Positions 43,118 to 52,137 of a stretch of 64,000 nt of DNA are shown piece by piece. This DNA is from Pseudofrankia inefficax (GTDB lineage Bacteria > Actinomycetota > Actinomycetes > Frankiales > Frankiaceae). The translations under genes and the position numbers were made by a program. Position 1 is the stretch's first letter. Every line of letters starts with the position of its first letter. The stretch is taken from the NCBI RefSeq assembly GCF_000166135.1, contig NC_014666.1:6820001-6884000 (forward strand). Reading direction: 5' to 3'. The notes below the pieces were generated by a model. The model ran no database searches. It was not told where the DNA came from and saw only the letters and a list, made by a program, of their open reading frames with translations.

Positions 43118-44428
43118 TCACGCCGGCCCGGTGGAAGCGGGCGCGCTCGGGGCGAGGGTATCGGAGCCACCAGGCAGCTTCGACCCACACCAGAATCCGC
43201 TCGGGCTGTTGCCGCGGACCGGCGCGTAGCTGTCACCCTGCGGGCTGACCTTGAGGAAGTTGAAGCACGCGTCCGGGTCCGCTGGCCTGCTCAGGTCGGT
43301 CGGCGCGAGCAGGCCGCCCGCGTCGTAGTCGTGAACCTGCCGCAGGTTGGTGATGAAGGACTGACGGGTGGGACAGACGCCGGCGAGCTCCAGGCCGCGG
43401 ACCATCTCGTCGGCGGCCACGTAGGAGGTGATCGCCAGGTCGTCGAACGGGTTCATCAGTTCCGGCGCGTAGTCGGCCACCGCCTGCTCGTAGGCCGTGA
43501 TCGCCGGGGACTTCTCGGTATAGGAGCGGTATCCCATCGTCATCGACATGCCGGCCATGTCGGCGCCACGGGTCCGAAGCTGCGCGGGGCCGTAGTTGCT
43601 GGCGCTGAGCGCGACGTTGAGCTTGACTCCCGCGGCCTTGGCGGCGGCGTAGATGTCAATGAAGGCGTCGGCCTGAACCGCGCCGATCAGGGCGTCGGCC
43701 CCGTCCTGGCGCAGCAGCGTCGCCACCTTGGCCGGATTGGACACGGTCTCGGAGTAGGTGGTCTGGCCGACGACCTGGATGCCCTGGCTCTGCAGGCTCG
43801 GGGCCAGCTGGATGGCGAGGTTCGCGGACGTCTCGGCGCTCGGGTCCCAGACGACGAGGGCCTTTGTCCCGCCCTGCGCCTTCACGTACCGCCCGAACGT
43901 GTCCACCGCGCCGCCCTTGTTGAACAGGGAGCCGAAGTGGAAGAGGTTGCTGTACTCGCCCCACAGCGGACTCGTCGCGAGGCCGGTCACCGGCACGTTC
44001 CTGGCGTGCAGCCAGTCCGCGGTCGGCTGGTCGAGGTCCACCGTCTGCGCGATCAGGGCGAAGGCGCCCTCCTGGACGACGAGGTCGTGGGCGGCCAGGG
44101 CGAAGGCCCCGGTGTTCGCCTCGTCGTCACGCCATTCCAGGTCAATCTTGCGGCCGTGTACGCCACCGTTCGCGTTCGCCAGCGCGATTCGCGCGTCCAC
44201 CGCGCTGCGCGCCGGCCGGAATGCCTCGGCGATCGGGCCGCCGGTATCGGGATAGACAAAACCGATCTTGATGGAGTTGGCGGTGACACCGGGCGTTCCA
44301 CTCGGGCATGACGAGCTGCTCGTTGTCTCGCCCGAATGCGATGACCCAGCGCAGCCCGTCATGGGTAACCCCAACAGCACGACGGCGACACTGAGAACTC
44401 TGCGAACGCGGGAGCAGCGGCTCTTCAT
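43118..44428 (-). CDS. Second orphan branched-chain-amino-acid-type substrate-binding lipoprotein
   Basis: 436 residues, LivJ-like fold (IKIGFVYPDTGGPIAEAF, then NANGGVHGRKIDLEWRDDEANTG), clearly related to the protein encoded at 38729. Start ATG 44428 has GGAG 9 bases upstream; ATG 44437 is possible but has no room for a ribosome site. Signal peptide with lipobox MTGC (Cys26). The C-terminus is Ser/Pro-rich after FWCGSKL, which aligns with the QWCGQRL end of its paralogue. No transporter membrane genes are nearby. Confidence 0.87.
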   Translation of the reverse strand: MKSRCSRVRRVLSVAVVLLGLPMTGCAGSSHSGETTSSSSCPSGTPGVTANSIKIGFVYPDTGGPIAEAFRPARSAVDARIALANANGGVHGRKIDLEWRDDEANTGAFALAAHDLVVQEGAFALIAQTVDLDQPTADWLHARNVPVTGLATSPLWGEYSNLFHFGSLFNKGGAVDTFGRYVKAQGGTKALVVWDPSAETSANLAIQLAPSLQSQGIQVVGQTTYSETVSNPAKVATLLRQDGADALIGAVQADAFIDIYAAAKAAGVKLNVALSASNYGPAQLRTRGADMAGMSMTMGYRSYTEKSPAITAYEQAVADYAPELMNPFDDLAITSYVAADEMVRGLELAGVCPTRQSFITNLRQVHDYDAGGLLAPTDLSRPADPDACFNFLKVSPQGDSYAPVRGNSPSGFWCGSKLPGGSDTLAPSAPASTGPA

Positions 44429-44864
44429 GGTCTTCATCTCCGAGGAACGGCGTGGGGAGTCCTGGCATCGGCGGTGCATGGGCGGCGCACGAGGGCACGG
44501 CGGAGCTCCCGCGCTGAAATCGGGCTCGACAGCATTCGCCTGTGGCGGGCCAGGCGGCTATGCAGGAACCGTCGGAACTCCAGGCCGGTCGCCGAGGGAC
44601 CCGGAGCTCCGACGGGCGCCAGCCCGTACGAAGCGGCGCAAAACGAGCATAACGGGTATTGGTGCGAGAAGTCTTGCGCGAATATAGCGGCAACCGTCGG
44701 CGCGGGCGAGCGGATGACCGCGCCCACTGCGCACGGATGTCAGCCGTCAGGAGGGCCTGACGTTTCTTGCTTCGGGCATAGTCGGGCAGGTCGGTGGCAA
44801 GGGCCGCCGACCGCCGGCGCACGCCGGCCCACCACCATGGCGTTCAGAAAGGGGCTGGTGGTTC
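44429..44864. promoter_or_regulatory. 436-bp divergent region with a perfect 7-bp inverted repeat
   Basis: Between the second binding-protein gene and the TetR gene. CGTCAGG-AGGG-CCTGACG at 44744-44761 is a perfect inverted repeat with a 4-base spacer, about 100 bases before the TetR start. It is a candidate operator or a small hairpin. An AT-richer patch at about 44640-44690 may hold the binding-protein promoter. No gene is supported. Confidence 0.45.
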
Positions 44865-45548
44865 GTGGCGGCGGAAGGGCCGACGCGGGAGGAGCCACCC
44901 TCCTCGGCCGAGGGCGACCGGCCGGTCGAGAGCCGCCGTGCGTACGAGAGCCCGCTGCGCCGCCAGCAGGCCGCGATGACGCGGGAACGGATCGTGGCCA
45001 CCGCCGTCGAGATGGTGCGCGCGTTTCCCACCTGGGACTGGGACGGCCTGACCATCCGGGAGCTGGCCCGGCGCGCCGAGGTCAACGAGAGCACGATCTA
45101 CCGCTACTTCGGCAACGAGCGCCGGCTTCGCGACACCGTCATGCACCGGCTCCTGGAGGAGGCCGGCGTCGACCTGGACGAACTGCGGCTGGAGAACTTC
45201 GCCGACGTCGTCGGCCGGATGTTCGACTACCTCTCGGCCTTCCCGACCCCCACGCCGACGCACGAGGACCCGACCTTCGTCGGCATCGACGAACGCCGGC
45301 GCGGCGCGCTCGTCGCCGCCGTGTCGACGGCCGCCGCCACCACCTGGTCCCCGGGCGAGTCCGAGCTCGCGGCCGCCATGCTGGACATGTTCTGGCACGT
45401 CCCGACCCACGAGCGCCTCATGGGCACCTGGAACCTCGACCGCGAGCGGGCGGTCCGCGCGGCGCGCTGGGCCATCACGCTCATCGAGACGGCCATCCGG
45501 GACGGCAACGGGCCCGGAGACCCGGACCCGGCCACGGACGGGGACTGA
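44865..45548 (+). CDS. TetR-family transcriptional regulator
   Basis: 227 residues. The helix-turn-helix lies at about 37-85: MTRERIVATAVEMVRAF, then LTIRELARRAEVNESTIYRYFGNERRLRD, the classic TetR recognition pattern. The C-terminal ligand domain is helical and unassigned. About 35 disordered residues precede the HTH, so a later start is possible. GTG 44865 has only a distant AAAGGGG. It is divergent from the orphan binding-protein gene and 144 bases upstream of the decarboxylase operon; either may be its target. Confidence 0.9.
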   Translation: MAAEGPTREEPPSSAEGDRPVESRRAYESPLRRQQAAMTRERIVATAVEMVRAFPTWDWDGLTIRELARRAEVNESTIYRYFGNERRLRDTVMHRLLEEAGVDLDELRLENFADVVGRMFDYLSAFPTPTPTHEDPTFVGIDERRRGALVAAVSTAAATTWSPGESELAAAMLDMFWHVPTHERLMGTWNLDRERAVRAARWAITLIETAIRDGNGPGDPDPATDGD

Positions 45549-45692
45549 CCGCCGAACGCCGGTCGGCGGTCGGCGGTCGCGACCATTCGCATTCCACAAA
45601 AACCGATCTTCTTCTGGTATATCGTCCGTTTCGGGGAACAAAGCCCGGCACGTGACGACGCGTCGCGGCCCGGCTACACCAGCGGGGGATGA

Positions 45693-47258
45693 ATGTGGCG
45701 CGCGCGAAATCAGGATGAACTGGCCAGTCTTTTCGACATCGTCGTCCGCCACGCCCTGGACTACCTGGGCCGCGACACAAAACACCCGCTTTCGACGCAC
45801 GAGGCCCACCAGCTACTCCGTACACAGCTAGGTGGAGACCTGCCCGCCGCCGGACAGGGTTCGACCGAAGTATTGGAACAATTCATCGCGGCCGCCGAAC
45901 CGGGCCTCTCGCCGTCGACCTCGGGCCGGTTCTTCGGATTCGTGACCGGTGGCGCCTACCCGGTGGCGGTCGCGACGGAATGGCTGACCTCGATATGGGA
46001 CCAGACCCCGGTCCTGCACGTCTCCAGCCCGGCCGCCGCGGTGGTCGAGGAGACGGTCGCGGGCTGGCTCACCCAGCTGTTCGGCCTGCCTACGGCCACG
46101 TCGGTCGGGATCACGACCGGCTGCGCCGCGGCGAACCTGATCGGCCTGGCCGCCGCGCGCCACCACGTGCTCGCCGCGGTCGGCTGGGACGTCGGGTCCG
46201 CGGGGCTGATCGGCGCGCCGGCGCCGCGGGTGCTGGCGAGCCGGGGCTGCCACGTCACCGTCACCCGGGCGGCCCGGCTGCTCGGCCTCGGCGGGCAGAT
46301 CCACCTCGTCGACACCGACGAGGCCGGCCGGATGCGCCTGGACCACCTCGCCGACCTGCTGGCGACGACCCACGGCCCGCTGATCGTGTGCGGCGAGGTC
46401 GGCAACGTCGACACCGGCGCCGTCGACCCGGTCGCGGCCGTCGCCGAGCTGACCCATGCCCACGGCGGCTGGCTGCACCTGGACGCGGCGTTCGGGATGT
46501 GGGCCGCGGCCAGTCCCCGGCTGCGCGCCACGGTCCCGGGGCTCGCCGGCCTGGACCGGGCCGACTCGTGGGCCACCGACGCGCACAAGTGGCTGAACGT
46601 GCCGTACGACTGTGGGATCGCGCTGTGCGCCCACCCGGCCGCGCACCTGGCCGCGCTGCGCGCCCAGGCCGACTACCTCCCGTCGGCCTCCGACGGGGTG
46701 CGCCACCCGATGGACTACACCCCGGAGATGTCCCGGCGGGCGCGGGCGTTGGTCCTGTGGACGACGCTGCGCCACCTCGGCGCGGACGGCGTCGCGGAGC
46801 TGGTCGAACGGTGCTGCGCGCTGGCCCGGCGGATGGCCGACCAGCTGGCCCGCGTCGACGGGGTCACCGTCCTCGCCGAGGTGACGCTCAACCAGGTGCT
46901 GGTCCGGTTCACCCCGCCGCCTCACGGCCGCTCCCCCGACCCCCGGGACGCGGCCGCCGCCTGGGACCCCGCCGCGTACGAGACGCCTGCCGAGGACGCG
47001 CACACCGAGGCGGTCGTCGGCGCGTTCCAGCGCGGCGGCGTGGGCTGGGCGAGCCCGACCCGCTGGCGGGGGCGCACGGCGCTGCGGCTGTCGGTCTGCA
47101 ACTGGCAGACCGACGCGGCGACGGTGGACGCCGCGGTGGCCGCGCTCGTCACGGCGCACCGGGCCCCGCCCCCGGCCGCCGTCACCGCCCACCCGCCGGC
47201 CCTCCCCCGGCCCAGCCATCCACACGACGACGACCTCATCCCGGAGGGAACGGCATGA
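45693..47258 (+). CDS. Pyridoxal-phosphate-dependent group II decarboxylase
   Basis: 521 residues. The PLP lysine is Lys299 in ATDAHKWLNVPYDCG. The cofactor aspartate is in WLHLDAA (Asp264), and TTGCAAANL (141-149) binds the phosphate. The family includes aromatic L-amino-acid, tyrosine, glutamate and diaminobutyrate decarboxylases; sequence alone does not decide the substrate. The start ATG 45693 follows GCGGGGG. The stop overlaps the GNAT start (ATGA). A decarboxylase coupled to an acetyltransferase suggests formation of an N-acetylated amine. AT-rich promoter-like sequence lies at 45595-45645. Confidence 0.9.
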   Translation: MWRARNQDELASLFDIVVRHALDYLGRDTKHPLSTHEAHQLLRTQLGGDLPAAGQGSTEVLEQFIAAAEPGLSPSTSGRFFGFVTGGAYPVAVATEWLTSIWDQTPVLHVSSPAAAVVEETVAGWLTQLFGLPTATSVGITTGCAAANLIGLAAARHHVLAAVGWDVGSAGLIGAPAPRVLASRGCHVTVTRAARLLGLGGQIHLVDTDEAGRMRLDHLADLLATTHGPLIVCGEVGNVDTGAVDPVAAVAELTHAHGGWLHLDAAFGMWAAASPRLRATVPGLAGLDRADSWATDAHKWLNVPYDCGIALCAHPAAHLAALRAQADYLPSASDGVRHPMDYTPEMSRRARALVLWTTLRHLGADGVAELVERCCALARRMADQLARVDGVTVLAEVTLNQVLVRFTPPPHGRSPDPRDAAAAWDPAAYETPAEDAHTEAVVGAFQRGGVGWASPTRWRGRTALRLSVCNWQTDAATVDAAVAALVTAHRAPPPAAVTAHPPALPRPSHPHDDDLIPEGTA

Positions 47259-47911
47259 CCAGCGCGGAGTACCTGCGCACCGGACGACCCGACATCGAGG
47301 CGGTCGTCGAGACCCTGTGCCTGGCCTTCGAGTCCGACCCGGTGCTCACCTGGAACTTCCCTCGGGACCTGGCGAACCGGTCCGCGCTCGTCGCGGGGTT
47401 CTTCCGGGTGACCACCCAGCTGATCCTCGATCACGGCGGCGAGATCGGCGCGACGGCGAACTACGAGGGGCTCGGGGTCTGGTCGCCACCGGGCGCGACC
47501 GCGCTGTCCGAGGCCGAGACGGACGACTTCCTGAACGCCCTGTTCACCGCGTGTGGCGAGGGTGGCGAACGCGCCGCGATCATCATGCAGGCCCTGGACG
47601 AGGCGCTCCCGGCCGACCTGCCCGCGCACTACCACGTGATGTTCGCGGCGGTCCGGCCCGGCGCGCAGGCCCAGGGCCATGCCCACGCGATCAGCAACCT
47701 GCTGGCCCGGGCCGCCAACGAGGCCGGGGCCGGGGTCTACGCGGAGGCGTCGAACCTGCGCAGCCTCGCCCTGTGGGAGCGGATGGGCCTGCGCCGGATC
47801 GGCCCGGAGATCACCCTGCCCGACGGCGGGCCGTCGCTGTTCCCGATCTGGGGCGACGCCGGCACCTGGTCGCTGTCACCGACGCCGAGACCGCGCGCGG
47901 CGCCGGCCTGA
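47255..47911 (+). CDS. GNAT-family acetyltransferase coupled to the decarboxylase
   Basis: 218 residues. RPDIEAVVETLCLAFESDPV opens the fold. The acetyl-CoA loop is in VRPGAQAQGHAHAISNLLARA (Q-x-Q-G-x-A), followed by YAEASNLRSLALWERMGLRRIG. This is the order of actinobacterial small-molecule GNATs. ATG 47255 overlaps the decarboxylase stop, so the two are coupled. Acetylation of the amine made by the decarboxylase is the simplest reading. It ends 5 bases from the convergent Fic gene. Confidence 0.88.
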   Translation: MTSAEYLRTGRPDIEAVVETLCLAFESDPVLTWNFPRDLANRSALVAGFFRVTTQLILDHGGEIGATANYEGLGVWSPPGATALSEAETDDFLNALFTACGEGGERAAIIMQALDEALPADLPAHYHVMFAAVRPGAQAQGHAHAISNLLARAANEAGAGVYAEASNLRSLALWERMGLRRIGPEITLPDGGPSLFPIWGDAGTWSLSPTPRPRAAPA

Positions 47912-47916
47912 GCTCG

Positions 47917-48594
47917 CTAGCGGTGGGTGGCCGATCGCGGGCTCGCGGCCGGTTCGCCGGAACCGCCGTCGGCGGGCGCCTGGTCCGCCTCGCGGCGCTG
48001 GTCGGGCCACGTCGCCCGGGGCTCGATGATCGGGGCGAGCAGCTCGATCATCGTGCTGGTTCGGCCGGACCTGCAGTACTCCCGGCAGGCCCCGTCGTTC
48101 GCCCGACGTTCGAGGAGCTCCCACCGGACCGTCCAGCCGGCATGCGCGGCGAGCTGGCGCAGAAAGGCCCGCTGGGTCCGCCCGTTGCCCTCCCGGAACG
48201 GATGGATGGCGTTCAGCTCGCCGTAGAGCGAGGCGAACGCCGCGACGAACGGCCTTCGCTCCCGCGAGCCGAGGAACCCGCGGGCGGCCAGGCCGGCGAA
48301 CAGCTGGTCCATCCGGGCACCGATGTGCTGTGCCGGGCAGAACGGCACGTTCCCCTTCGAGATGTTGCCGACCCGGATCTGGCCCGCCCAGTCGTAGACG
48401 TCCTGGAACAGCAGGCGGTGAAACCTCAGCAGGTGCGCGGCGTCATACGCGCCGGGCACGACGGAGGCCGTGAGCTCGACGGTGCGCACGGCGACGATCT
48501 CGTGCTCGGCCGTGTCGAGCTTCTCGGCGTCCCGAAGGTCGAGGAAGTTGCGCAGGCAGCGGGTGCCCGGCCAGCAGTAGGGGTCGTCATTCAT
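47917..48594 (-). CDS. Fic-domain AMP-transferase, probable toxin of a Panacea-Fic pair
   Basis: 225 residues. The Fic motif is HPFREGNGRTQR, with catalytic His131. FHRLLFQDVYDWAGQIR, SKGNVPFCP (the beta-hairpin flap) and the N-terminal DPYCWPGTRCLRNFLDL are typical of VbhT/Bep-like Fic enzymes, which transfer AMP to target proteins. I find no internal (S/T)xxxE(G/N) inhibitory motif, so restraint must come from a partner. The gene directly upstream encodes a Panacea-domain protein 9 bases away. The C-terminus after ELLAPIIEP is disordered. Confidence 0.9.
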   Translation of the reverse strand: MNDDPYCWPGTRCLRNFLDLRDAEKLDTAEHEIVAVRTVELTASVVPGAYDAAHLLRFHRLLFQDVYDWAGQIRVGNISKGNVPFCPAQHIGARMDQLFAGLAARGFLGSRERRPFVAAFASLYGELNAIHPFREGNGRTQRAFLRQLAAHAGWTVRWELLERRANDGACREYCRSGRTSTMIELLAPIIEPRATWPDQRREADQAPADGGSGEPAASPRSATHR

Positions 48595-48603
48595 GAGGTG
48601 CCG

Positions 48604-49197
48604 TCACGATGCCCGATGCCTGCGAACCAGCTCGGCGACGATGTCGTCCGCCGCCCGCGTCCCGCCGGCCGCCGCGCGCAGCAGGTCCACCTCGCGCGGA
48701 CGGAACTCGTGGCCCTCCAGCCGCGCGCTGCCGACGGCGACGAGCACCGCGGCGTCCGGGGACGAGCGGAGCCGGTCGTAGTAGGTGGCCATCACGGTCG
48801 GGTCGATCGCCTTCGCCGGCCGTCTGGCGACGCGACGCCCCTGCCGAGCGAGCCGCCACGGCGCCTCGGCGCGCACGATCCGGGCCAGCTCCGCGTCGGG
48901 GAACGAGCCGTACGCCCCCAGGACCCACTCGATCACGTCGCGCGCCCGCGCGCCGAGCCGGCGCGGGTCGCCCGCCGGCCACTCGTGCACCTCGTCCCGG
49001 CCGCCGGCCTGGTCGTGCAAGCGGAGCACGACCGGCCCGTCGGCCCGCGCCTCGATCGGGTCCTCGAACAGGTGCACGTGGTGGTCGGCGAGGTGCCAGG
49101 CCTGGGTGTAGTAGACGAGCCTCTGCAGCCGCGCGACGGTGAGCGCGCCAAGACGCTCCAGCAGGTAGGCGGCGACGTCGTCGACGCTCTGCGCCAT
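48604..49197 (-). CDS. Panacea-domain (SocA/DUF4065-like) antitoxin
   Basis: 197 residues. The N-terminal part SVDDVAAYLLERLGALTVARL, then RLVYYTQAWHLADHHVHLFEDPIEARADGPVV, matches the DUF4065/Panacea pattern (KLxKLLYY.q.whLa...lf...ieAw..GPV). Panacea proteins neutralise many unrelated toxin domains, among them Fic. ATG 49197 follows GGGAGGGCG. It is the first gene of the pair, with the Fic gene starting 9 bases after its stop. Its last 60 residues, rich in Arg and Ala (RQGRRVARRPAK), may contact the toxin or DNA. Confidence 0.82.
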   Translation of the reverse strand: MAQSVDDVAAYLLERLGALTVARLQRLVYYTQAWHLADHHVHLFEDPIEARADGPVVLRLHDQAGGRDEVHEWPAGDPRRLGARARDVIEWVLGAYGSFPDAELARIVRAEAPWRLARQGRRVARRPAKAIDPTVMATYYDRLRSSPDAAVLVAVGSARLEGHEFRPREVDLLRAAAGGTRAADDIVAELVRRHRAS

Positions 49198-49470
49198 CGC
49201 GCCCTCCCGCCCGGACGACAATCCCCCGCGGACGTGATCGCTTGGCGCCGCCGGGGGACCCGGCCGGGCGCCCCGCGCTGCCGTTCACGTCCGGCAATGC
49301 CCATTCGCTACCCATTTTAGGGCCAGGCCGGGCCCGTCGCGGGCCGCTGAGCTGTTCTTCCCGCACGTGCTCAGCGCCACCCGGCCGCCGCCGGTCGTCG
49401 GGCAACGCCGGTCCCCGGGCGGCCCGTCCCGGCGGGTCTCTGCCGACCGCGACGATTATGGTCAGGATCT

Positions 49471-49998
49471 ATGCAGAATTCGTTTTGCTCGTACTGCGGG
49501 ACCCGATACCAGCCCGATGCCTCGTGGCCCCGGCTGTGCGGCGCCTGTGGCGAAACAACGTGGCGCAATCCACTTCCGGTGGCAGTCGCCCTGCTGCCCG
49601 TCACCATGCCCGAAGGTGGGTCCGGTCTGGTCGTGGTGCGCCGCGACATCGACCCGGGCCGCGGCGAGCTCGGGCTGCCCGGCGGCTTCATGGAGGTCGG
49701 CGAGGTCTGGCGGGAGGCCGCGGTACGCGAGCTGCGCGAGGAGACGGGAATCCTCGCGGACGCGGCCGACGTCCGCCTGTTCGACGTGCACAGCGGGCGC
49801 GACGGCGGAGTCCTGCTGGTGTTCGGCCTGCTGCCCGAGCGGCCGCTGGCCGACCTGCCGCCGGTGACGGCGTCGAACGAGACGGTGGAATGGCTCGTCC
49901 TCACCCAGCCACAGCGCCTCGTCTTCCCGACCCACACCGACGCGATGGCCGCCTACTTCGCCAGGACGGACGGGCTCACCTCGGTTCCCACGACCTGA
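49471..49998 (+). CDS. Nudix hydrolase with N-terminal zinc ribbon
   Basis: 175 residues. Four cysteines (6, 9, 23, 26: CSYC and CGAC) form a zinc ribbon like that of NudC. The Nudix box lies at 72-94 (GFMEVGEVWREAAVRELREE then TGI) with all signature residues. It hydrolyses a nucleoside diphosphate linked to another group; the length is much shorter than NADH pyrophosphatase, so the substrate is open. ATG 49471. The 273 bases upstream hold its promoter and that of the Panacea gene and show no other gene. Confidence 0.9.
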   Translation: MQNSFCSYCGTRYQPDASWPRLCGACGETTWRNPLPVAVALLPVTMPEGGSGLVVVRRDIDPGRGELGLPGGFMEVGEVWREAAVRELREETGILADAADVRLFDVHSGRDGGVLLVFGLLPERPLADLPPVTASNETVEWLVLTQPQRLVFPTHTDAMAAYFARTDGLTSVPTT

Positions 49999-50101
49999 TC
50001 CCACTCGGCCCTTTCGCGATCCTCGCTGTGAGCGAGCGCGCCGCCGAGGGCGGCCTCCGGTGGCGTTCCGGGAGATCCGCGGTGACGCCTATGCTGCCCG
50101 C

Positions 50102-51430
50102 ATGGAGCCCGGTCCGTCCTTGCCCGCAGAGCCGGTTCCCGCGCAGGCCGCGATTCCGCGCCAGGTCTCAGGCCCGCTACCCGCGTCCGACACCGTCGGC
50201 CGGCTGACGGATGACACGGCCGACGAGAGCGGGGAGCAGCCGTTCGTCATCCCGAACATCCCGCTGATCCGGAGCCGGGCCGCCGGGGAGCAGCGGGCGA
50301 CATTCTTCGAGCTCTTCTTCGACCTGGTCTACGTCTTCGCCGTCACGCAGCTTTCGCACTACCTGCTCGCCGACCTCAGCTGGCCCGGTGCCGCCCGCGC
50401 CACGTTCATGCTGGTCGCCATCTACTGGGCCTGGAACTACACGACCTGGATGGCGAACTGGTTCGACCCGCGTACCGTGGCCGTCCGCCTCGTGCTGGTG
50501 TTCGTCATGATGGCGAGCCTGCTGATGGCCATCGCGGTGCCGGACGCGTTCGGCGAGCGCGGGCTGCTGTTCGCCGCCAGCTATGTGGCGTTGCAGGTGG
50601 TACGGAACGTCTTCGTCGTCGCGGTCTGCCCGACCAGTGCCTTTCGCCGCAACTTCGGGCAGATCCTGGCCTGGAGCCTTCTGACGGCACCGCCGTGGAT
50701 CGTGGGCGCTTTCGTGGACGGCGACGCGCGTTGGGGCCTGTGGGGCGCCGCGCTGCTCGTCGACCTGACGGCGCCACTCGTCCTGTACTGGCTGCCGGGA
50801 CTCGGCTCGACCCCGACGAGCCAGTGGCAGGTCGACGGCAGTCACTTCGCCGAGCGCTTCCAGCTCTTCGTCATCATCGCGCTCGGGGAAAGCATCGTTC
50901 TCGCCGGCGCGACCGCGTCCGAGTCGAGGCTCACCGTCAGGGTCACCGTCGCTCTCGGGGTCGCGTTCCTGCTGTCGACGGCGCTGTGGTGGCTGTACTT
51001 CGGCCAGGTGTCCGAGGTGGTGGCGGGGCGGATCGGGCACAGCGCCCCGACCGAGGCCGGCAAGCTCGGCCGGGACGTCTACACCTACCTGCACCTGCCG
51101 ATCATCGCCGGCATCGTGCTGGCCGCCGTCGGGCTGGAGCTGGTGATCGCGCACCCCGAGGAGCCCATCGGCCTGTCGGGCGCGCTGGTGGCGTTCGGCG
51201 GCCCGGCGCTGTTCCTGGCCGGTCTCGCCACCTGCTGCGCCCGGGTCGGCCGCCGGCACGCGTGGTGGCCGGTCGGGGTGGCCGGCGCGCTGCTCGCCGC
51301 CGCTCCCCTCCTGACCTCGCTCGACCGGCTGGCCGCCATGGGCATCCTGACCGCCGTCCTGATCACGTCCGCGGCCGTCGAGCAGTCCCGCGACGACTCA
51401 TCCGCGCCGGCACGGGACGCCGACGCCTAG
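50102..51430 (+). CDS. LtrA-family (low temperature requirement A) membrane protein
   Basis: 442 residues with about ten to eleven membrane segments. The signature TFFELFFDLVYVFAVTQLSH is at about 80-99, followed by IYWAWNYTTWMANWFDP and, later, ERFQLFVIIALGESIVLAG. These mark the LtrA family, whose role is unknown beyond a listerial low-temperature phenotype. A Pro-rich cytoplasmic lead precedes them. ATG 50102 was preferred over an upstream ATG at 50060 because the lead is already long. Its TAG shares CTAG with the response-regulator stop on the other strand. Confidence 0.88.
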   Translation: MEPGPSLPAEPVPAQAAIPRQVSGPLPASDTVGRLTDDTADESGEQPFVIPNIPLIRSRAAGEQRATFFELFFDLVYVFAVTQLSHYLLADLSWPGAARATFMLVAIYWAWNYTTWMANWFDPRTVAVRLVLVFVMMASLLMAIAVPDAFGERGLLFAASYVALQVVRNVFVVAVCPTSAFRRNFGQILAWSLLTAPPWIVGAFVDGDARWGLWGAALLVDLTAPLVLYWLPGLGSTPTSQWQVDGSHFAERFQLFVIIALGESIVLAGATASESRLTVRVTVALGVAFLLSTALWWLYFGQVSEVVAGRIGHSAPTEAGKLGRDVYTYLHLPIIAGIVLAAVGLELVIAHPEEPIGLSGALVAFGGPALFLAGLATCCARVGRRHAWWPVGVAGALLAAAPLLTSLDRLAAMGILTAVLITSAAVEQSRDDSSAPARDADA

Positions 51431-52137
51431 TCGGCGGGTGGACCGGCTGGTCCGTTGAGGTAGGTGATGACGGCGCGGACGCGGCGGTGCTCCTCGGGGG
51501 TGGGCAGGAGGCCGAGCTTGGTGAAGATGCTCGCGACGTGCGTCTCGACCGTGCGCAGACTGACGACGAGCCGGGCCGCGATCGCCCCGTTGGACAGGCC
51601 CTGGGCCATGAGGCTCAGGACGTCGCGTTCCCGGTCGCTGAGCGTGGCGCCGGCACCGAGCCCAGAGCGCCGCTGGACGAGCGCGCGGATCACGACGGGG
51701 TCGACCACCGAGCCACCCGCGGCGACCCGACGGACCGCGGCGAGGAAGTCGTCGATCTCGATCACCCGGTCCTTGAGCAGGTAGCCGAGCCCGCCGGCGC
51801 CCGCGGTGAACAGGTCGAGCGCTCCGCCCACCTGCACGTGCTGGCTCAGCAACAGGACGGCCGTGCCCGGATGGTCGGCGCGGATCGCGCGGGCCGCGCG
51901 CAGGCCCTCGTCGGTGAACGTCGGCGGCATCCGGATGTCGACGATCGCGAGGTCGGGCGCCTCACGGGCGACATGGTCGAGCAGGCTTTCCGGGTCACCG
52001 ACGACCCCGGTGACCGTGATCTGGTCGTCGGCCAGTATTCGCAACACCCCCTCGCGGAGGAGCATCGCGTCGTCGGCGATGACCACTCGCAGCGCCTGAC
52101 CGCCGTCCGGGTCGGCCTTGCCGTCCGCTATCCGCAT
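51427..52137 (-). CDS. NarL/LuxR-family two-component response regulator
   Basis: 236 residues. Receiver domain at 15-135 with the acidic pair Asp22/Asp23, phosphoacceptor Asp67 in IVDIRMPP, and the lysine in YLLKDRV. The C-terminal LuxR helix-turn-helix is LSDRERDVLSLMAQGLSN, then SLRTVETHVASIFTKLG. It overlaps the sensor kinase gene by 10 bases, so the two form one operon with the kinase first. The regulated genes are unknown; the nearby small membrane protein is a candidate. Confidence 0.93.
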   Translation of the reverse strand: MRIADGKADPDGGQALRVVIADDAMLLREGVLRILADDQITVTGVVGDPESLLDHVAREAPDLAIVDIRMPPTFTDEGLRAARAIRADHPGTAVLLLSQHVQVGGALDLFTAGAGGLGYLLKDRVIEIDDFLAAVRRVAAGGSVVDPVVIRALVQRRSGLGAGATLSDRERDVLSLMAQGLSNGAIAARLVVSLRTVETHVASIFTKLGLLPTPEEHRRVRAVITYLNGPAGPPAD

